Positions 18,168-27,700 of a stretch of 64,000 bases of DNA are shown here, in pieces (the first letter of the stretch is position 1; each line of letters opens with the position of its first letter). The position numbers were made by a program, and so were the translations under genes. The notes beneath the pieces are model-generated. The model searched no databases. It saw only the letters and a program-made list of their open reading frames with translations, and had not been told where the DNA came from. The stretch lies in the NCBI RefSeq assembly GCF_902150045.1, contig NZ_CABFVU010000005.1, positions 62,001 through 126,000 of the forward strand, in the 5' to 3' direction. This stretch comes from Chitinophaga polysaccharea (GTDB lineage Bacteria > Bacteroidota > Bacteroidia > Chitinophagales > Chitinophagaceae).

Positions 18168-18725
18168 ATGAATAGAATGAAAAAAACACTTACGTTCATC
18201 ACTCTGCTATCTTTTTCCGTGATGTTGTTTTCCTGTGGAGGTAAGAACGATGATCCAACGCCTGAACCACCTGCCGGTGAATCCACCTGGAAGCTGGGCA
18301 ACTATACCTACACGCGGGGAGCCTCTGCCCAGAATGTTGCTGGCAGCACTGTAGGGATAGCAGTTACCACTTCAGGTAATGGAGGTAATCATGGGGCCTA
18401 TTCCGGCAGCGCCTTAACTGCTGTTTTTAATAAGGCTTTAGGAGCAGGAACATATACGTTAACTTCAACTGAAGTGTTGGCCGCCCATCCAACCGCCCGC
18501 TATATGATGCTTTCCTGTACAGTGGGCACCGCGGTGGCCACCGGCGCTGTAGATTATTCAGCAACCGCCACTTCTGGTGGTACTGCTGATGTAACAATAG
18601 ACGCCAACGGTCAATACCATATCAATATCAGCAACCCGGTAACGTTGGTTAAATCAACGGTGGTCGGCGGTGGTATTCCAGGGGCGCCGGGCACCTACAC
18701 TTTAACGGTTAAAAATGCTTATTAA
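18168..18725 (+). CDS. Secreted lipoprotein of unknown function
   Basis: 185 residues (an alternative ATG at 18177 begins MKKTLTF). A lipoprotein signal ends at the Cys of VMLFSCGGKNDD, which is followed by an acidic stretch of the type linked to surface export in Bacteroidota. The rest is Gly/Ala/Thr-rich beta sequence (YTLTSTEVLAAHPTARYMML, VTIDANGQYHINI) without a known domain. A terminator follows at 18741-18786. Confidence 0.75.
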   Translation: MNRMKKTLTFITLLSFSVMLFSCGGKNDDPTPEPPAGESTWKLGNYTYTRGASAQNVAGSTVGIAVTTSGNGGNHGAYSGSALTAVFNKALGAGTYTLTSTEVLAAHPTARYMMLSCTVGTAVATGAVDYSATATSGGTADVTIDANGQYHINISNPVTLVKSTVVGGGIPGAPGTYTLTVKNAY

Positions 18726-18740
18726 CAAACAGGATTAAAT

Positions 18741-18786
18741 AAAGAAAAGGCTGTCTCATTGTATGAGGCGGCCTTTTCTCATTTTA
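18741..18786. terminator. Terminator between convergent genes
   Basis: AGAAAAGGC at 18743-18751 pairs with GCCTTTTCT at 18771-18779, with an inner CTCAT/ATGAG stem and a T-rich right side. It separates the lipoprotein gene from the convergent aldo/keto reductase gene. Confidence 0.7.
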
Positions 18787-18798
18787 AGAAAATACGTT

Positions 18799-19800
18799 TT
18801 ATTGCATTAAGTGCTGCATCATTAATTCACGCTGCGTTTTGGTAAGGTCATGTGGGTACTCCAGAGGAATTTCACTTGCCTGGTCCAGCAACGCTATTTG
18901 TTCTTTTGTGAGATGAAGCTGTTGCGAAGCAAGATACTCATCGAGCTGCGCTTTTGTTCTGGGGCCAATCACCGGAAAGATACCTTTGGAGCAAATCCAT
19001 GCCACGGCTACATTGGCAGGAGTGCTGCCGGTTTCATTGGCAATGGTAATGATGGTGTCCAGTATGGCATTGTTGCGTTGATTTTGTATCAGCGTATCAT
19101 TTTTCGTAAGCGTGATCCGGCCGGCTTCATTATTCCGGTATTTACCGGTTAACAGTCCGCCGGCCAGGGGCGAGTAAGCCATCACACCAAGCCCAAAGTT
19201 ATTTGCCATAGGCAGCAATTCTTTTTCTGGTACGCGCTGCACAAGACTGTATTCTGTTTGCAATGCTATTACCGGCGCTTTTAAGTGGGTGTTGGCAATG
19301 GTAACAGCAGTAGCCACTTTCCATGCAGGGAAGTTAGACAGTCCGGCATACAGGATCTTGCCGGCCCGCAGCAGATCGTCGAACCCGCGCACCAGTTCTT
19401 CTGCAGGTGTAATATTGTCGTCGAAATGTGCGATGTAAATATCGATCCTGTCCGTTTTCAGCCGCCTCAGGCTATCTTCCGCCGACCGGATCATGGCCTT
19501 TCGGTTATTGCCCAGTGCAGTAATGGCAGGCGCCGCACTTGCGCTCCTGGTAAATTTTGAGGAGATGATAAAGTCGTTCCGGTTAGCGGCGATAAATTCA
19601 CCAATTACCTCTTCAGATGCGCCGTATTTGTACACATCTGCAGTATCAATAAAATTTCCCCCTGCATCCGCATAGCAAGCCAGGATGCTTTTTGCTTCTT
19701 CCTTACCGGCTCCGTAACCGGTAGCGCCAAACATAGCGCCTCCCAGAATGAGCTCACTGGCATACAGCCCGCTGTTGGCGCCAAAGATCTTATATTTCAT
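18799..19800 (-). CDS. Aldo/keto reductase
   Basis: 333 residues from the ATG at 19800 (MKYKIFGANSG); a longer form starting at 19851 would read through the operator region and is unlikely. It shows the AKR barrel order: GNFIDTADVYKYGASEE (catalytic Asp and Tyr), ISSKFT (Lys), DRIDIYIAHFDD (the usual His), LSNFPAWKV, LQTEYSLVQR, MAYSPLAGGLLTGKY and GPRTKAQLDE near the NADPH site. It reduces aldehydes or ketones with NADPH in the cytoplasm. It is divergent from an HxlR regulator gene, which probably controls it. Confidence 0.93.
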   Translation of the reverse strand: MKYKIFGANSGLYASELILGGAMFGATGYGAGKEEAKSILACYADAGGNFIDTADVYKYGASEEVIGEFIAANRNDFIISSKFTRSASAAPAITALGNNRKAMIRSAEDSLRRLKTDRIDIYIAHFDDNITPAEELVRGFDDLLRAGKILYAGLSNFPAWKVATAVTIANTHLKAPVIALQTEYSLVQRVPEKELLPMANNFGLGVMAYSPLAGGLLTGKYRNNEAGRITLTKNDTLIQNQRNNAILDTIITIANETGSTPANVAVAWICSKGIFPVIGPRTKAQLDEYLASQQLHLTKEQIALLDQASEIPLEYPHDLTKTQRELMMQHLMQ

Positions 19801-19851
19801 ATCCCGTTTTTTTGTCTGCACAAAATTCAACAGTAACGGGTACATCAACAA

Positions 19852-19873
19852 GTACGGATAAATTTATCCGTAC
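19852..19873. promoter_or_regulatory. Perfect 22-bp palindrome, likely HxlR operator
   Basis: The half-site GTACGGATAAA is mirrored exactly by TTTATCCGTAC with no spacer. It lies between the divergent aldo/keto reductase (start 19800) and HxlR (start 19914) genes. HxlR-type dimers bind such palindromes in divergent promoters of redox or aldehyde-response genes, so autoregulated control of both genes is inferred. Confidence 0.75.
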
Positions 19874-19895
19874 CTTTCATCCTGGCCTGATCATC

Positions 19896-19903
19896 TATCT
19901 TTG
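19896..19903 (+). promoter_or_regulatory. -7 box of the hxlR-type gene
   Basis: TATCTTTG is an exact TAnnTTTG match, 10 bases before the ATG at 19914 and 22 bases after the palindrome. A bound regulator would cover the -33 region. Confidence 0.55.
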
Positions 19904-19913
19904 ATTTATTTTT

Positions 19914-20258
19914 ATGACATACCAACGAAAAATACCGATACTGGAATGCGGACATGAATATGTCCGGGAAATATTATACGGGCGCTGGAAGATTACCCTG
20001 ATTTATTATATTGCCAATGGTGTGAGTCGCCCCGGTGAGCTGCAACGGAAAATTCCCCAGGCCGGCAGGAGAGTATTGGATGTACAGCTGAATCAACTTG
20101 TGAAGCATGAAATTATCAGCAAAACGGTGTATGATGAAGCCGTGGCCAGAGTGGAATACCGGCTGACAGCATTCGGCTCATCGCTTTTACCGGTAGTAAT
20201 GACGATAATTGAATGGGGTAATCAAAATATTAAAGAACTGAAAAGAGTAACCCGTTAA
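19914..20258 (+). CDS. HxlR-family transcriptional regulator
   Basis: 114 residues, the standard length. The winged helix shows ILYGRWKITLIYYIANGVSR (helix 2 to recognition region), RVLDVQLNQLVKHEIISKTV and VEYRLTAFGSSLLPVV, all typical HxlR phrases. An early Cys (ILECGHEYV) is in the position used for redox or electrophile sensing in some members. It most likely represses the divergent aldo/keto reductase gene through the palindrome at 19852. Confidence 0.93.
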   Translation: MTYQRKIPILECGHEYVREILYGRWKITLIYYIANGVSRPGELQRKIPQAGRRVLDVQLNQLVKHEIISKTVYDEAVARVEYRLTAFGSSLLPVVMTIIEWGNQNIKELKRVTR

Positions 20259-20276
20259 CATCTTCCGGAAAAAATT

Positions 20277-20906
20277 ATGAAACAGGAAATATTAAACAGA
20301 ATAAAGCAATTGGGAGGAAATACTGACCAGGTGACCGGTCGTTCGCTGGCGGAAGATCTGCAGGCAATCACATTTGATACCGTTTTGTATCCTGCTCCCA
20401 AAGACACGCCATGGCAAACAGCGGAGGATGCGGAGCCTGTTTATGGCATCGACGATTTTATAAACCAGCATGAAGAACTGTTTAAAACCGATAAACCAGC
20501 CTTCTTCAATAAAATAACCGATCATTATTTCCGCATGACCAGGGAAGGACTTGGCCAGATGTTTTTTACCGGGCAACTTTTTACGCCTTTTAAAGAAGGA
20601 ACCGCAGATTATAAAGAATGGTATCCAGATTTTACCGATAGCGAAATGGTAAACCTGGAAGAAATAATAGCTATAACCAAGGACCCTTCGCCGGACTTTG
20701 TACATGTTTTTGAAAGCTATGGATTCCCCGACAACTACTATATCTGTTTATCTGATCCCAACCCCCAGAACCCAACCCTGTTTGGTACAGATCACGAAGT
20801 TTTTTTCAGGGAGATCACCAATGAAGGCCCCCTGGAAGATTTCCTGCAGAAATTTCTTACCAAAGAAGAGCTGATTGATATTATAAAGAGAAGGCTTGAA
20901 TCATAA
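20277..20906 (+). CDS. Uncharacterised protein, possibly SUKH-like
   Basis: 209 residues, soluble, acidic, rich in aromatic residues. The C-terminal third (FVHVFESYGFPDNYYICL, TLFGTDHEVFFREI, LEDFLQKFLTKEEL) resembles the end of SMI1/KNR4-type proteins, but the diagnostic N-terminal helix is not clear, so this is tentative. It starts 18 bases after the HxlR stop and may be co-transcribed with it. Confidence 0.55.
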   Translation: MKQEILNRIKQLGGNTDQVTGRSLAEDLQAITFDTVLYPAPKDTPWQTAEDAEPVYGIDDFINQHEELFKTDKPAFFNKITDHYFRMTREGLGQMFFTGQLFTPFKEGTADYKEWYPDFTDSEMVNLEEIIAITKDPSPDFVHVFESYGFPDNYYICLSDPNPQNPTLFGTDHEVFFREITNEGPLEDFLQKFLTKEELIDIIKRRLES

Positions 20907-21057
20907 CTTTACAGGAAATCTTTTTATTTTTTCGGATCTGAGTATTGGCGACCGCCTTGTAACCGACATACAACACAGTAGCAGTAACAGTTGGCTGGAA
21001 TTCCAGCCCCGGACTACCCTACAGGAAAAATTCCCGATCCCGTAAACATCCTGGCTG

Positions 21058-21095
21058 CATATGTATTCATTTTGCACTACAAAATTTTGCATATG
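21058..21095. promoter_or_regulatory. Dyad over the start of the TonB receptor gene
   Basis: CATATG (21058-21063) and CATATG (21090-21095) flank ATTTTG-CACTA-CAAAAT (21069-21085), giving a nested, nearly symmetrical element that includes the ATG at 21093. It may be an operator or an mRNA hairpin hiding the start. It does not look like a Fur box. Confidence 0.35.
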
Positions 21096-23441
21096 AAACA
21101 ACACTACCAACCTTATATCATTTCTTACATTTCAATTGCCCTTTTATTCCTGTTGCCGCTGTTTCTATTCGCGGCAAATGCGGATACCGGCTTAAAAGGA
21201 AAGGTGTTGTCGGCCGATGGTAAACCAGCGCCCGGCGTAACCGTAGGGTTAAAGCATACCAGGTATTACACCGTTACCAATGAAAAAGGTGTTTTTGAAA
21301 TAAAGGCTCCCGCAGGCAATTACACCCTGACAATATCTTTTATTGGCGCCAAAAGCCTGGAACAGGCAGTGGTGATCACGGACGCTGCATTTACCGATCT
21401 TCCTGCCATAAAACTGGAAGAAACAGCTTCTTCCCTGGGCGAAGTGGTTGTAGTGGGAAACCAGTACCGTGTAGCCGATAAGGAAAGTGAATATGTGTCC
21501 AAAATGCAGTTGCGCAACCTGGAGAATCCACAGGTATATTCTGTGGCTTCCAGGGCGCTATTGCAGGAGCAGGCCATTGTAGATTATGTATCAGCACTGA
21601 AAGCCATTCCCGGCGTAAGCGGCGCGCTGATAAGGCCTGGATATAACAGCTGGGTGTACCTCCGCGGATTTGTAGCCAGCGATAATTTCAGGGACGGCAT
21701 GTATGTGGATCAGGGCGTGAACGCCGACCCGGTGAACACGGAAAGGATAGAAGTGATCAAAGGCCCTTCCGGCACATTGTTTGGCTCCAATGGAGTTTCG
21801 TATGGAGGATTGATTAACCGGGTTACAAAAAAGCCGTTCGACAGAAGGGCTGGTGAAATAGATGCCAACCTCGGCAGCTTTGGTTACAGCCGTTTAACGG
21901 TAGATGCCAATACCCCGCTGAATGATGATAAAACAGCGCTGTTCCGCATCAATGCCGCGGGTAGCTGGGACAATGGGTTCCAGGACTACGGGTATAAAAA
22001 ATCGTACACCATTGCGCCTTCGTTTTCCTATAAACTGGACGATCGTACAGATGTGCTTTTCAGCACTGAGTTCCTTAACATGAAAGCCAATTCACCGGTA
22101 CGTGTGAGTGGTATCAAAGTACCCGGCGTTAGCAGCTTTGATGAACTGCAACGGGATTATTTTAAATCATACGGGGCCAATAAACTGAATGGTGTATTTA
22201 ATATCCGCAGCTTTTATACAAGGGTCACCCACCGGTTTTCAGATGCCTGGAAGCTGGACGTGAATGTCAATTACTCCGATTATAATTACGAGATCGGTAA
22301 TATCTTCCTTAACTTTCAGAAAGACAGTCTATGGCGGTACTACGGCGCATTTTCCAATGCTACTAAATCACTGGCCATACAACCCAATCTTACAGGCGAT
22401 TTCAAGATCGGTAAACTGCGTAACCGCTTACTGGTGGGCCTGGATTACCTGCACCGCGATACCCGTTATTCGCCATTGGGCAATACCGTGCTGATAGATG
22501 GATTCGATTACACGAAATCCTTTGTGCCGCCCATCAATGCGGCTAAAGTACTGGCAGATGGAGAAGCGGCAGCGGTAACTACCCTCAGCAAACCGGTGAA
22601 CTATGCCGCTTATGTAACGGATGTTATTTCCCTCAACGAACGGTTAAACGTAATGCTAAGTTTGCGTCTTAATTATTTTGATAATAAAAAAGGCACCGAA
22701 ATACTGGAAACCGGTGAGATATCGGGCAACTATGATCAAACGTCGCTCTCGCCCAAGTTCGGCGCCACCTATGAGATCGTAAAAAATAAAGTATCGTTGT
22801 TTGCCAACTACCAGAGCGGGTTTAACAATGTATACGGACAGGATGCCTTTGGTATCAGTTTCAAACCGGAAACAGCGCGGCAGGCAGAGGGAGGCGTGAA
22901 AATGGAATTGCTGAACGGTAAACTCAGCAGCACCGTTAACTACTACAATATCCATGTAGACAATGTAGTGCGCCAGGATCCGGGCAACCCTTCGCTGAGT
23001 ATCCAGGATGGTACACAAAAAAGCGAAGGAGTAGAGGCAGAGGTAACCGGTACCGTGTTGCCCGGCTTAAATGTAGTGGCAGGATATGCCTATAACGATA
23101 TCCATTTTGTAAAAACTGATAAGGGATTTGAAGGAAAAAGACCAGGTGGGCCACCGGCGCATGCAGCTAACCTGTGGGTGAGCTATAGTTTTGTGAAAGG
23201 CCGGTTAAACGGGCTGGGAGCAGGCTTTGGCGGTAATTATGCCAGCAGCGCTTTCTGGGATGATCTTAACACCATACGTGTGCCGGGCTATACGATCCTG
23301 AATGCCGTGGTATTTTATAATACAAAACGCTACCGTTTTTCTGTGAAGGCAGATAACCTTTCTGATCAGCGCTACTGGGATGCCAGCGGCAACCCGCAGA
23401 TGCCGCGGCGTTTGATATTGGGCATCGCCTTCAAGTTTTAA
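21093..23441 (+). CDS. TonB-dependent siderophore-type receptor
   Basis: 782 residues from the ATG at 21093 (MKQHYQPYII); an upstream in-frame start at 20991 precedes the signal peptide without adding features. Order: signal peptide ending near FLFAANA, a carboxypeptidase-regulatory-like domain (LKGKVLSADGKPAPGVTVGL), a TonB box-like EVVVVGNQY, a plug (YVSALKAIPGVSGALIRPGY, RIEVIKGPSGTLFGSNG) and a 22-strand barrel ending RRLILGIAFKF. The plug and barrel resemble FhuA/FepA-like ferric-siderophore receptors. It imports a ligand through the outer membrane. No siderophore biosynthesis genes are adjacent. Confidence 0.9.
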   Translation: MKQHYQPYIISYISIALLFLLPLFLFAANADTGLKGKVLSADGKPAPGVTVGLKHTRYYTVTNEKGVFEIKAPAGNYTLTISFIGAKSLEQAVVITDAAFTDLPAIKLEETASSLGEVVVVGNQYRVADKESEYVSKMQLRNLENPQVYSVASRALLQEQAIVDYVSALKAIPGVSGALIRPGYNSWVYLRGFVASDNFRDGMYVDQGVNADPVNTERIEVIKGPSGTLFGSNGVSYGGLINRVTKKPFDRRAGEIDANLGSFGYSRLTVDANTPLNDDKTALFRINAAGSWDNGFQDYGYKKSYTIAPSFSYKLDDRTDVLFSTEFLNMKANSPVRVSGIKVPGVSSFDELQRDYFKSYGANKLNGVFNIRSFYTRVTHRFSDAWKLDVNVNYSDYNYEIGNIFLNFQKDSLWRYYGAFSNATKSLAIQPNLTGDFKIGKLRNRLLVGLDYLHRDTRYSPLGNTVLIDGFDYTKSFVPPINAAKVLADGEAAAVTTLSKPVNYAAYVTDVISLNERLNVMLSLRLNYFDNKKGTEILETGEISGNYDQTSLSPKFGATYEIVKNKVSLFANYQSGFNNVYGQDAFGISFKPETARQAEGGVKMELLNGKLSSTVNYYNIHVDNVVRQDPGNPSLSIQDGTQKSEGVEAEVTGTVLPGLNVVAGYAYNDIHFVKTDKGFEGKRPGGPPAHAANLWVSYSFVKGRLNGLGAGFGGNYASSAFWDDLNTIRVPGYTILNAVVFYNTKRYRFSVKADNLSDQRYWDASGNPQMPRRLILGIAFKF

Positions 23442-23494
23442 ACGGGTGGCAGAAAGCGATTGATTTAGTACCTTAGTTGTATTAAAACAGATCC

Positions 23495-24316
23495 GGGGCT
23501 GACCAAAAAGCAAAAAGGGCTTTTGGGTCAGCCTCATTTTTTTTTCGACTGGTTCTATAGTTTTTCTTTGGCATAAATAACTGTAAAGCGATTCAAAAGA
23601 AGTAAACAGCGTTTTTGTGGTCAATTTTGCCTTTCAGGCAACTGTATGGATGTTTTTGAGATGGATTTGCGCAAGTACCCCTTGCAATCCCTGGCAAAAG
23701 GGCAATCCTGACAATTTTCACACTCATATAACCGGCTAAAGCTGTTTACTACGATCTGTTTTGACATAGCGGGAACGAAGTATTTTACTGTTAGGGCAGA
23801 TGTAACTATCGCTAATCTGGTCATAGACAAAGTTCTCTTTACGGAATGGGTTTTCACCATATTTACGACTTCGTTCTCTATGATACAGCGGAAATTTTAC
23901 ATACGCGGCAATCTCCTTATCATCCATTAGCTCATAGTTCTCCCGGGTGTCAAATATGCTATCAGCTATGATAGCTGCCGGCTCATATTGTCCATGTTGT
24001 TCAAATTGTTTAACATGGTCTTTGAAACATGCACCATCATTATTCTTTTGATGAACACTATAGCCAGTAATAAACTGATCTTCACTTCCGATAAGTACAT
24101 TATATCCTGGTAATCAGCCACCTGAAGGCAACATCTTGCCGTAATGCCCTGGCAATACGTCCAAATCAGGAGGCAATAATAAGTTTTGCTGTGGCGAGTA
24201 TTGTTTGAATACTTGTTTAGTCTTCGCTTTACCCATAGTATTTTTGAAGTGGTATTTAAAAATACTAATCGGCCCTTTTTCTGCAAGGAAAAGGGCCGGC
24301 CTTTTTGGTCAGCCCC
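23495..24316. mobile_element. Internally deleted IS1182-family relic with intact terminal repeats
   Basis: The 16-base sequence GGGGCTGACCAAAAAG at 23495-23510 is repeated inverted at 24301-24316. These ends match the type seen in IS1182-family elements. Between them lie fragments of the transposase on the minus strand. The 822-bp length is about half that of a complete element. No convincing target duplication was seen. The left end also forms a hairpin with CTTTTGGGTCAGCC at 23519-23532. Confidence 0.8.
23621..24236 (-). pseudogene. Broken IS1182-family transposase
   Basis: Reading from 24236, the N terminus MGKAKTKQVFKQYSPQQNLL stops after ~40 residues and joins directly to the middle of the DDE domain (PGYNVLIGSEDQFITGYSVH, IADSIFDTRENYELMDDKEI), then KFPLYHRERSRKYGENPFRK. 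A frameshift near 23760 leads to FSRLYECENCQDCPFARDCK. The part linking N terminus and catalytic core and the C-terminal end are gone. The element cannot encode an active transposase, though its ends could be moved by one supplied in trans. Confidence 0.8.
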
Positions 24317-24721
24317 AATTTTCAATAGTTTTTCGAGGGTTTCTTGTTCGTTGTAACAGCGCTACCATGTCTGTAAGCATGTTTAGTCGGGCTTTGGTTT
24401 AAAAATCTCTTGTCATAAGTTTAAAGTATACAAATCCACTTAAAATTAGGATAGCAGCAGAGAAGTAAAACAGCAGGCGGTCATCATCTCCCTATATTTT
24501 TAAAAAAAGTTTTAAATGATCAAGTTGTTTCAGTTTGTTTCAGTTTGTTTTATTTGTTTTCTTTTTTAGTTTTTATTTCTTATTTTTCTAACCGTATTCG
24601 ACCAAAATTGAAAAGCCGAAGAAAGGGACGAAATGTGAACTTTACGTTATGAATAGACGTAAGCATATGATTTTCATTATACCAGCTATATTTTCGTCCA
24701 CTTGAAAAAGTTTAAAACCAT
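24317..24721. other. A/T-rich leader before the Oar-type receptor
   Basis: No gene seen. It includes a T-rich low-complexity patch with TTTCAGTTTG repeated near 24526-24560, and a region around 24650-24720 that should hold the promoter of the receptor gene. No exact TAnnTTTG box was found close to the start; TATATTTTCG near 24690 is the nearest. Confidence 0.4.
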
Positions 24722-27700
24722 ATGAAACCTATCTGTTACTTTCTTTTTCTATTGTCTTTACTGACAAGCTGCCTTTTTCTGCAACCATTGGTCGCCCAAA
24801 CCACACAAGCATCCATACAGGGCACGATTACCGATGAGCGAAAGCAACCGGTGCCCGGTGCTTCGGTGATGATCCGCAACGAATCCACAGGGTTTACCAG
24901 CCGGACAGTCTCCAATGCCAAAGGCGCCTTTGTGTTCAAGGAGCTTCCCCTGGGAGGGCCTTATGCTATTGTTGCGCGCTATATGGGCTATGAGGAACAG
25001 AAAAAGACCGGTTATAACCTCAACCAGGGCGATGTGATCAGTGTCAACTTTGCGCTGGGCTCCAGCGTGCAACAGATAACAGGTATCACGGTGACCGGTA
25101 ATGCCAATGCCAAAGGAAAGGTAGAGAACCTTGGCGCCGCCACGGCCGTGTCTCCCAAGCTGATGAACAAGATGCCGGTGAACGGCAGGAATTTCGCCAA
25201 CCTGATGGACCTCTCCCCGCTGAGCAGAGGCGGCAATATTTCCGGCCAGCTGGGTTCTTCTACCAACTTCTCTATCGATGGCATGACGGCCAAGAATCCC
25301 ACATCCGCCGGCGCCACCACGAGCCGCAGCGGCGCGCCTTATTCCATTTCCATCGAAGCGGTGCGTGAGTTCAAAGTAGTGACCAACCAGTACGATGTCA
25401 CTTACGGCCGCAGTGGCGGCGGCACCGTAAGCGCCGTGACCAAGTCCGGTACCAATACGCTCACCGGTTCCGTCTTCGGCTTCGGCAGGGCCAACTGGCT
25501 GACCAGCAAATACGATATCAAAGGCAACAAACGCGCTAACGATTACTCCACCTATCAGTTTGGTTTCTCACTGGGCGGGCCGCTTATCAAAGACAAGCTG
25601 CATTTCTTCGTTACCTGGGACCGCCAGGTGGACAAGCGCTCCCTGGTAATTGCCGACATACAGACCGCGGCCGATGAAGACTTTTTCAAAATCACCCGAG
25701 CGAAACTTGATTCCGTCGTGCAGATAGGGCGCGAAAAGTATGGTATATCACCCACACAGGCACAGTACGGCTCTTTCGATAAAAAACGTACATCCGATGC
25801 CGTATTTCTGCGCCTCGACTGGCAGATCAACAAAAATAACCTGCTGACGATCCGTAACAACCTCACCAACGATAACAACAAGCTGGGGCTCGTGGATAAC
25901 ACCCCCATCAATCTTTATGAGTCGACCGGAAATGATTTTAACTTCGACAACAGCTTCCTGGTAACGCTTCGTTCCTCCATTAATTCTAAAGTAACGAATG
26001 AACTGAAGGTACAGCACCTGTATACCTACCAGAGCAGCGAGCCCGGTAGTCAATTGCCTGCGTCCAATATTCCCAGGGCTATCGTGGAAAATATCCCGTC
26101 CGTTACCACCACCGGCAACCGTTCCACGAATGTGGAGTTCGGAGGGCATCGCTTCGCGCAGGAGTTCTTCCGAAACAATGTTTTTCAGCTGGTGAACAAC
26201 CTCTATTACAATACTAACAGCATCCGCTATACGTTTGGGGTGGACTTCATGTACACACATGCGAGGTCCCTCTACGGCAGTGAAGTGAATGGCCGTTTCC
26301 ACTATAATACCATTTCGGGACTATTGGCCAACAAACCTTACAACTTCTACCGCGAAGTGCCGCTGATGGATGATCCCAGCGTGGTGTCCAATATCTTCAA
26401 TATCGGCTTTTACGGGCAACTGCAAACGAAAATCGCTACAGGCGTGGAAATTACAGCCGGCCTCCGCGGAGATTACGCACATTATCCTACCTCACCGTTT
26501 AACCAGCAGGTGTTTGATGAACTGGGCGTCCGTACAGATCATAAACTACGCTCCTTTATTATCCAGCCCCGCTTCCAGCTAACCTGGGACGTGCAGGAAA
26601 ATCACCGCGATTATATTCGTGTAGGCGCAGGCGTATTTGCTTCAGACATCAACAACTATGTGGTGATCAACAACCTCACTTTCGATGGCAAACATTTTGG
26701 CACCGTGGATGTAAGAGGCGCCGACGTTCCGCCGGCAGACTTCATCGGCTTCCGCGATAACCCCGCTTCAAAGCCCACACTGACGCAATTCCAGTTGCCG
26801 ACCATCAATACCAACGGCCCTGACGCAAAAGTGCCGGTGGTATATAAAGCCAACATATCCTATACCCGCTTTATTACCGAAAGGCTGAGAGCTGGCATCA
26901 CCGGGTATCTCACACTGGCAAGGAACAACTATTTTTATGTAGACCGTAATATGGCGCAAACACCTTTCTTTACGCTGAAAGATGAAGATAACCGCGGCGT
27001 ATTCGTTCCCATCAGTACGATGACCAAAGATGGTATCCCCAACTGGAAAGACGGTCGTATCAGCAAGAACCTGGGCCGTGTACTGGAACTCAACAGCGAC
27101 GGAAAGGTGAACCAGATGGCAGTGGTAGTGGACGTGTCGTATAACTATCATAAAGACGGTGAGCTGTCCCTTAGTTACACCTGGAATGATACGAAGGACA
27201 ATACTTCCTTCAATGGTAACGTGGCCAACTCCGCAACGCTTTCCCTGCCTGTGAAAGACGATCCGCGGAACCTGAGCAATGTCACCTATTCCGATAACCA
27301 GTTTAGGCACAAAGTGGTGTTCTACGCGGTGTCGCCCACCTGGAAAGGGTTTAACCTGGGCATCCGTTATTCCGGTATAGGCGGTACCCGTTACAGCCTG
27401 TTGTCCGGCGTGAACAGCAACGGTGATTTTGTAAACGGCACCAACGACCTGGCGTACATCTTCGATCCTAACAACAGCGCTGTGCCCAAGAATGTGCGTG
27501 ACGGCCTGCAGGCGATACTGAATAATCCCAAAGCCAGTCCCAGTATCAAGGACTATATCCGCAGGTATGCCGGCAGAATGGTCGAAAGAAACGGAGGTAT
27601 CAACGGTTTCTATGGTACGTTCGATCTGCGGGCAAGTAAGAAGTTCTCTTTCGGAAAAACGAAAAAGCAGGGCTTTGAAGTTTCAGCTGATCTGTTTAAC

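Noticed and set aside
21058..21095. Fur box for the siderophore-type receptor
   Set aside because: The dyad does not resemble GATAAT repeats; kept only as an undefined dyad.
24526..24560. Short repeats considered as a CRISPR-like array
   Set aside because: Only T-rich low-complexity repeats of about 10 bases without spacers.
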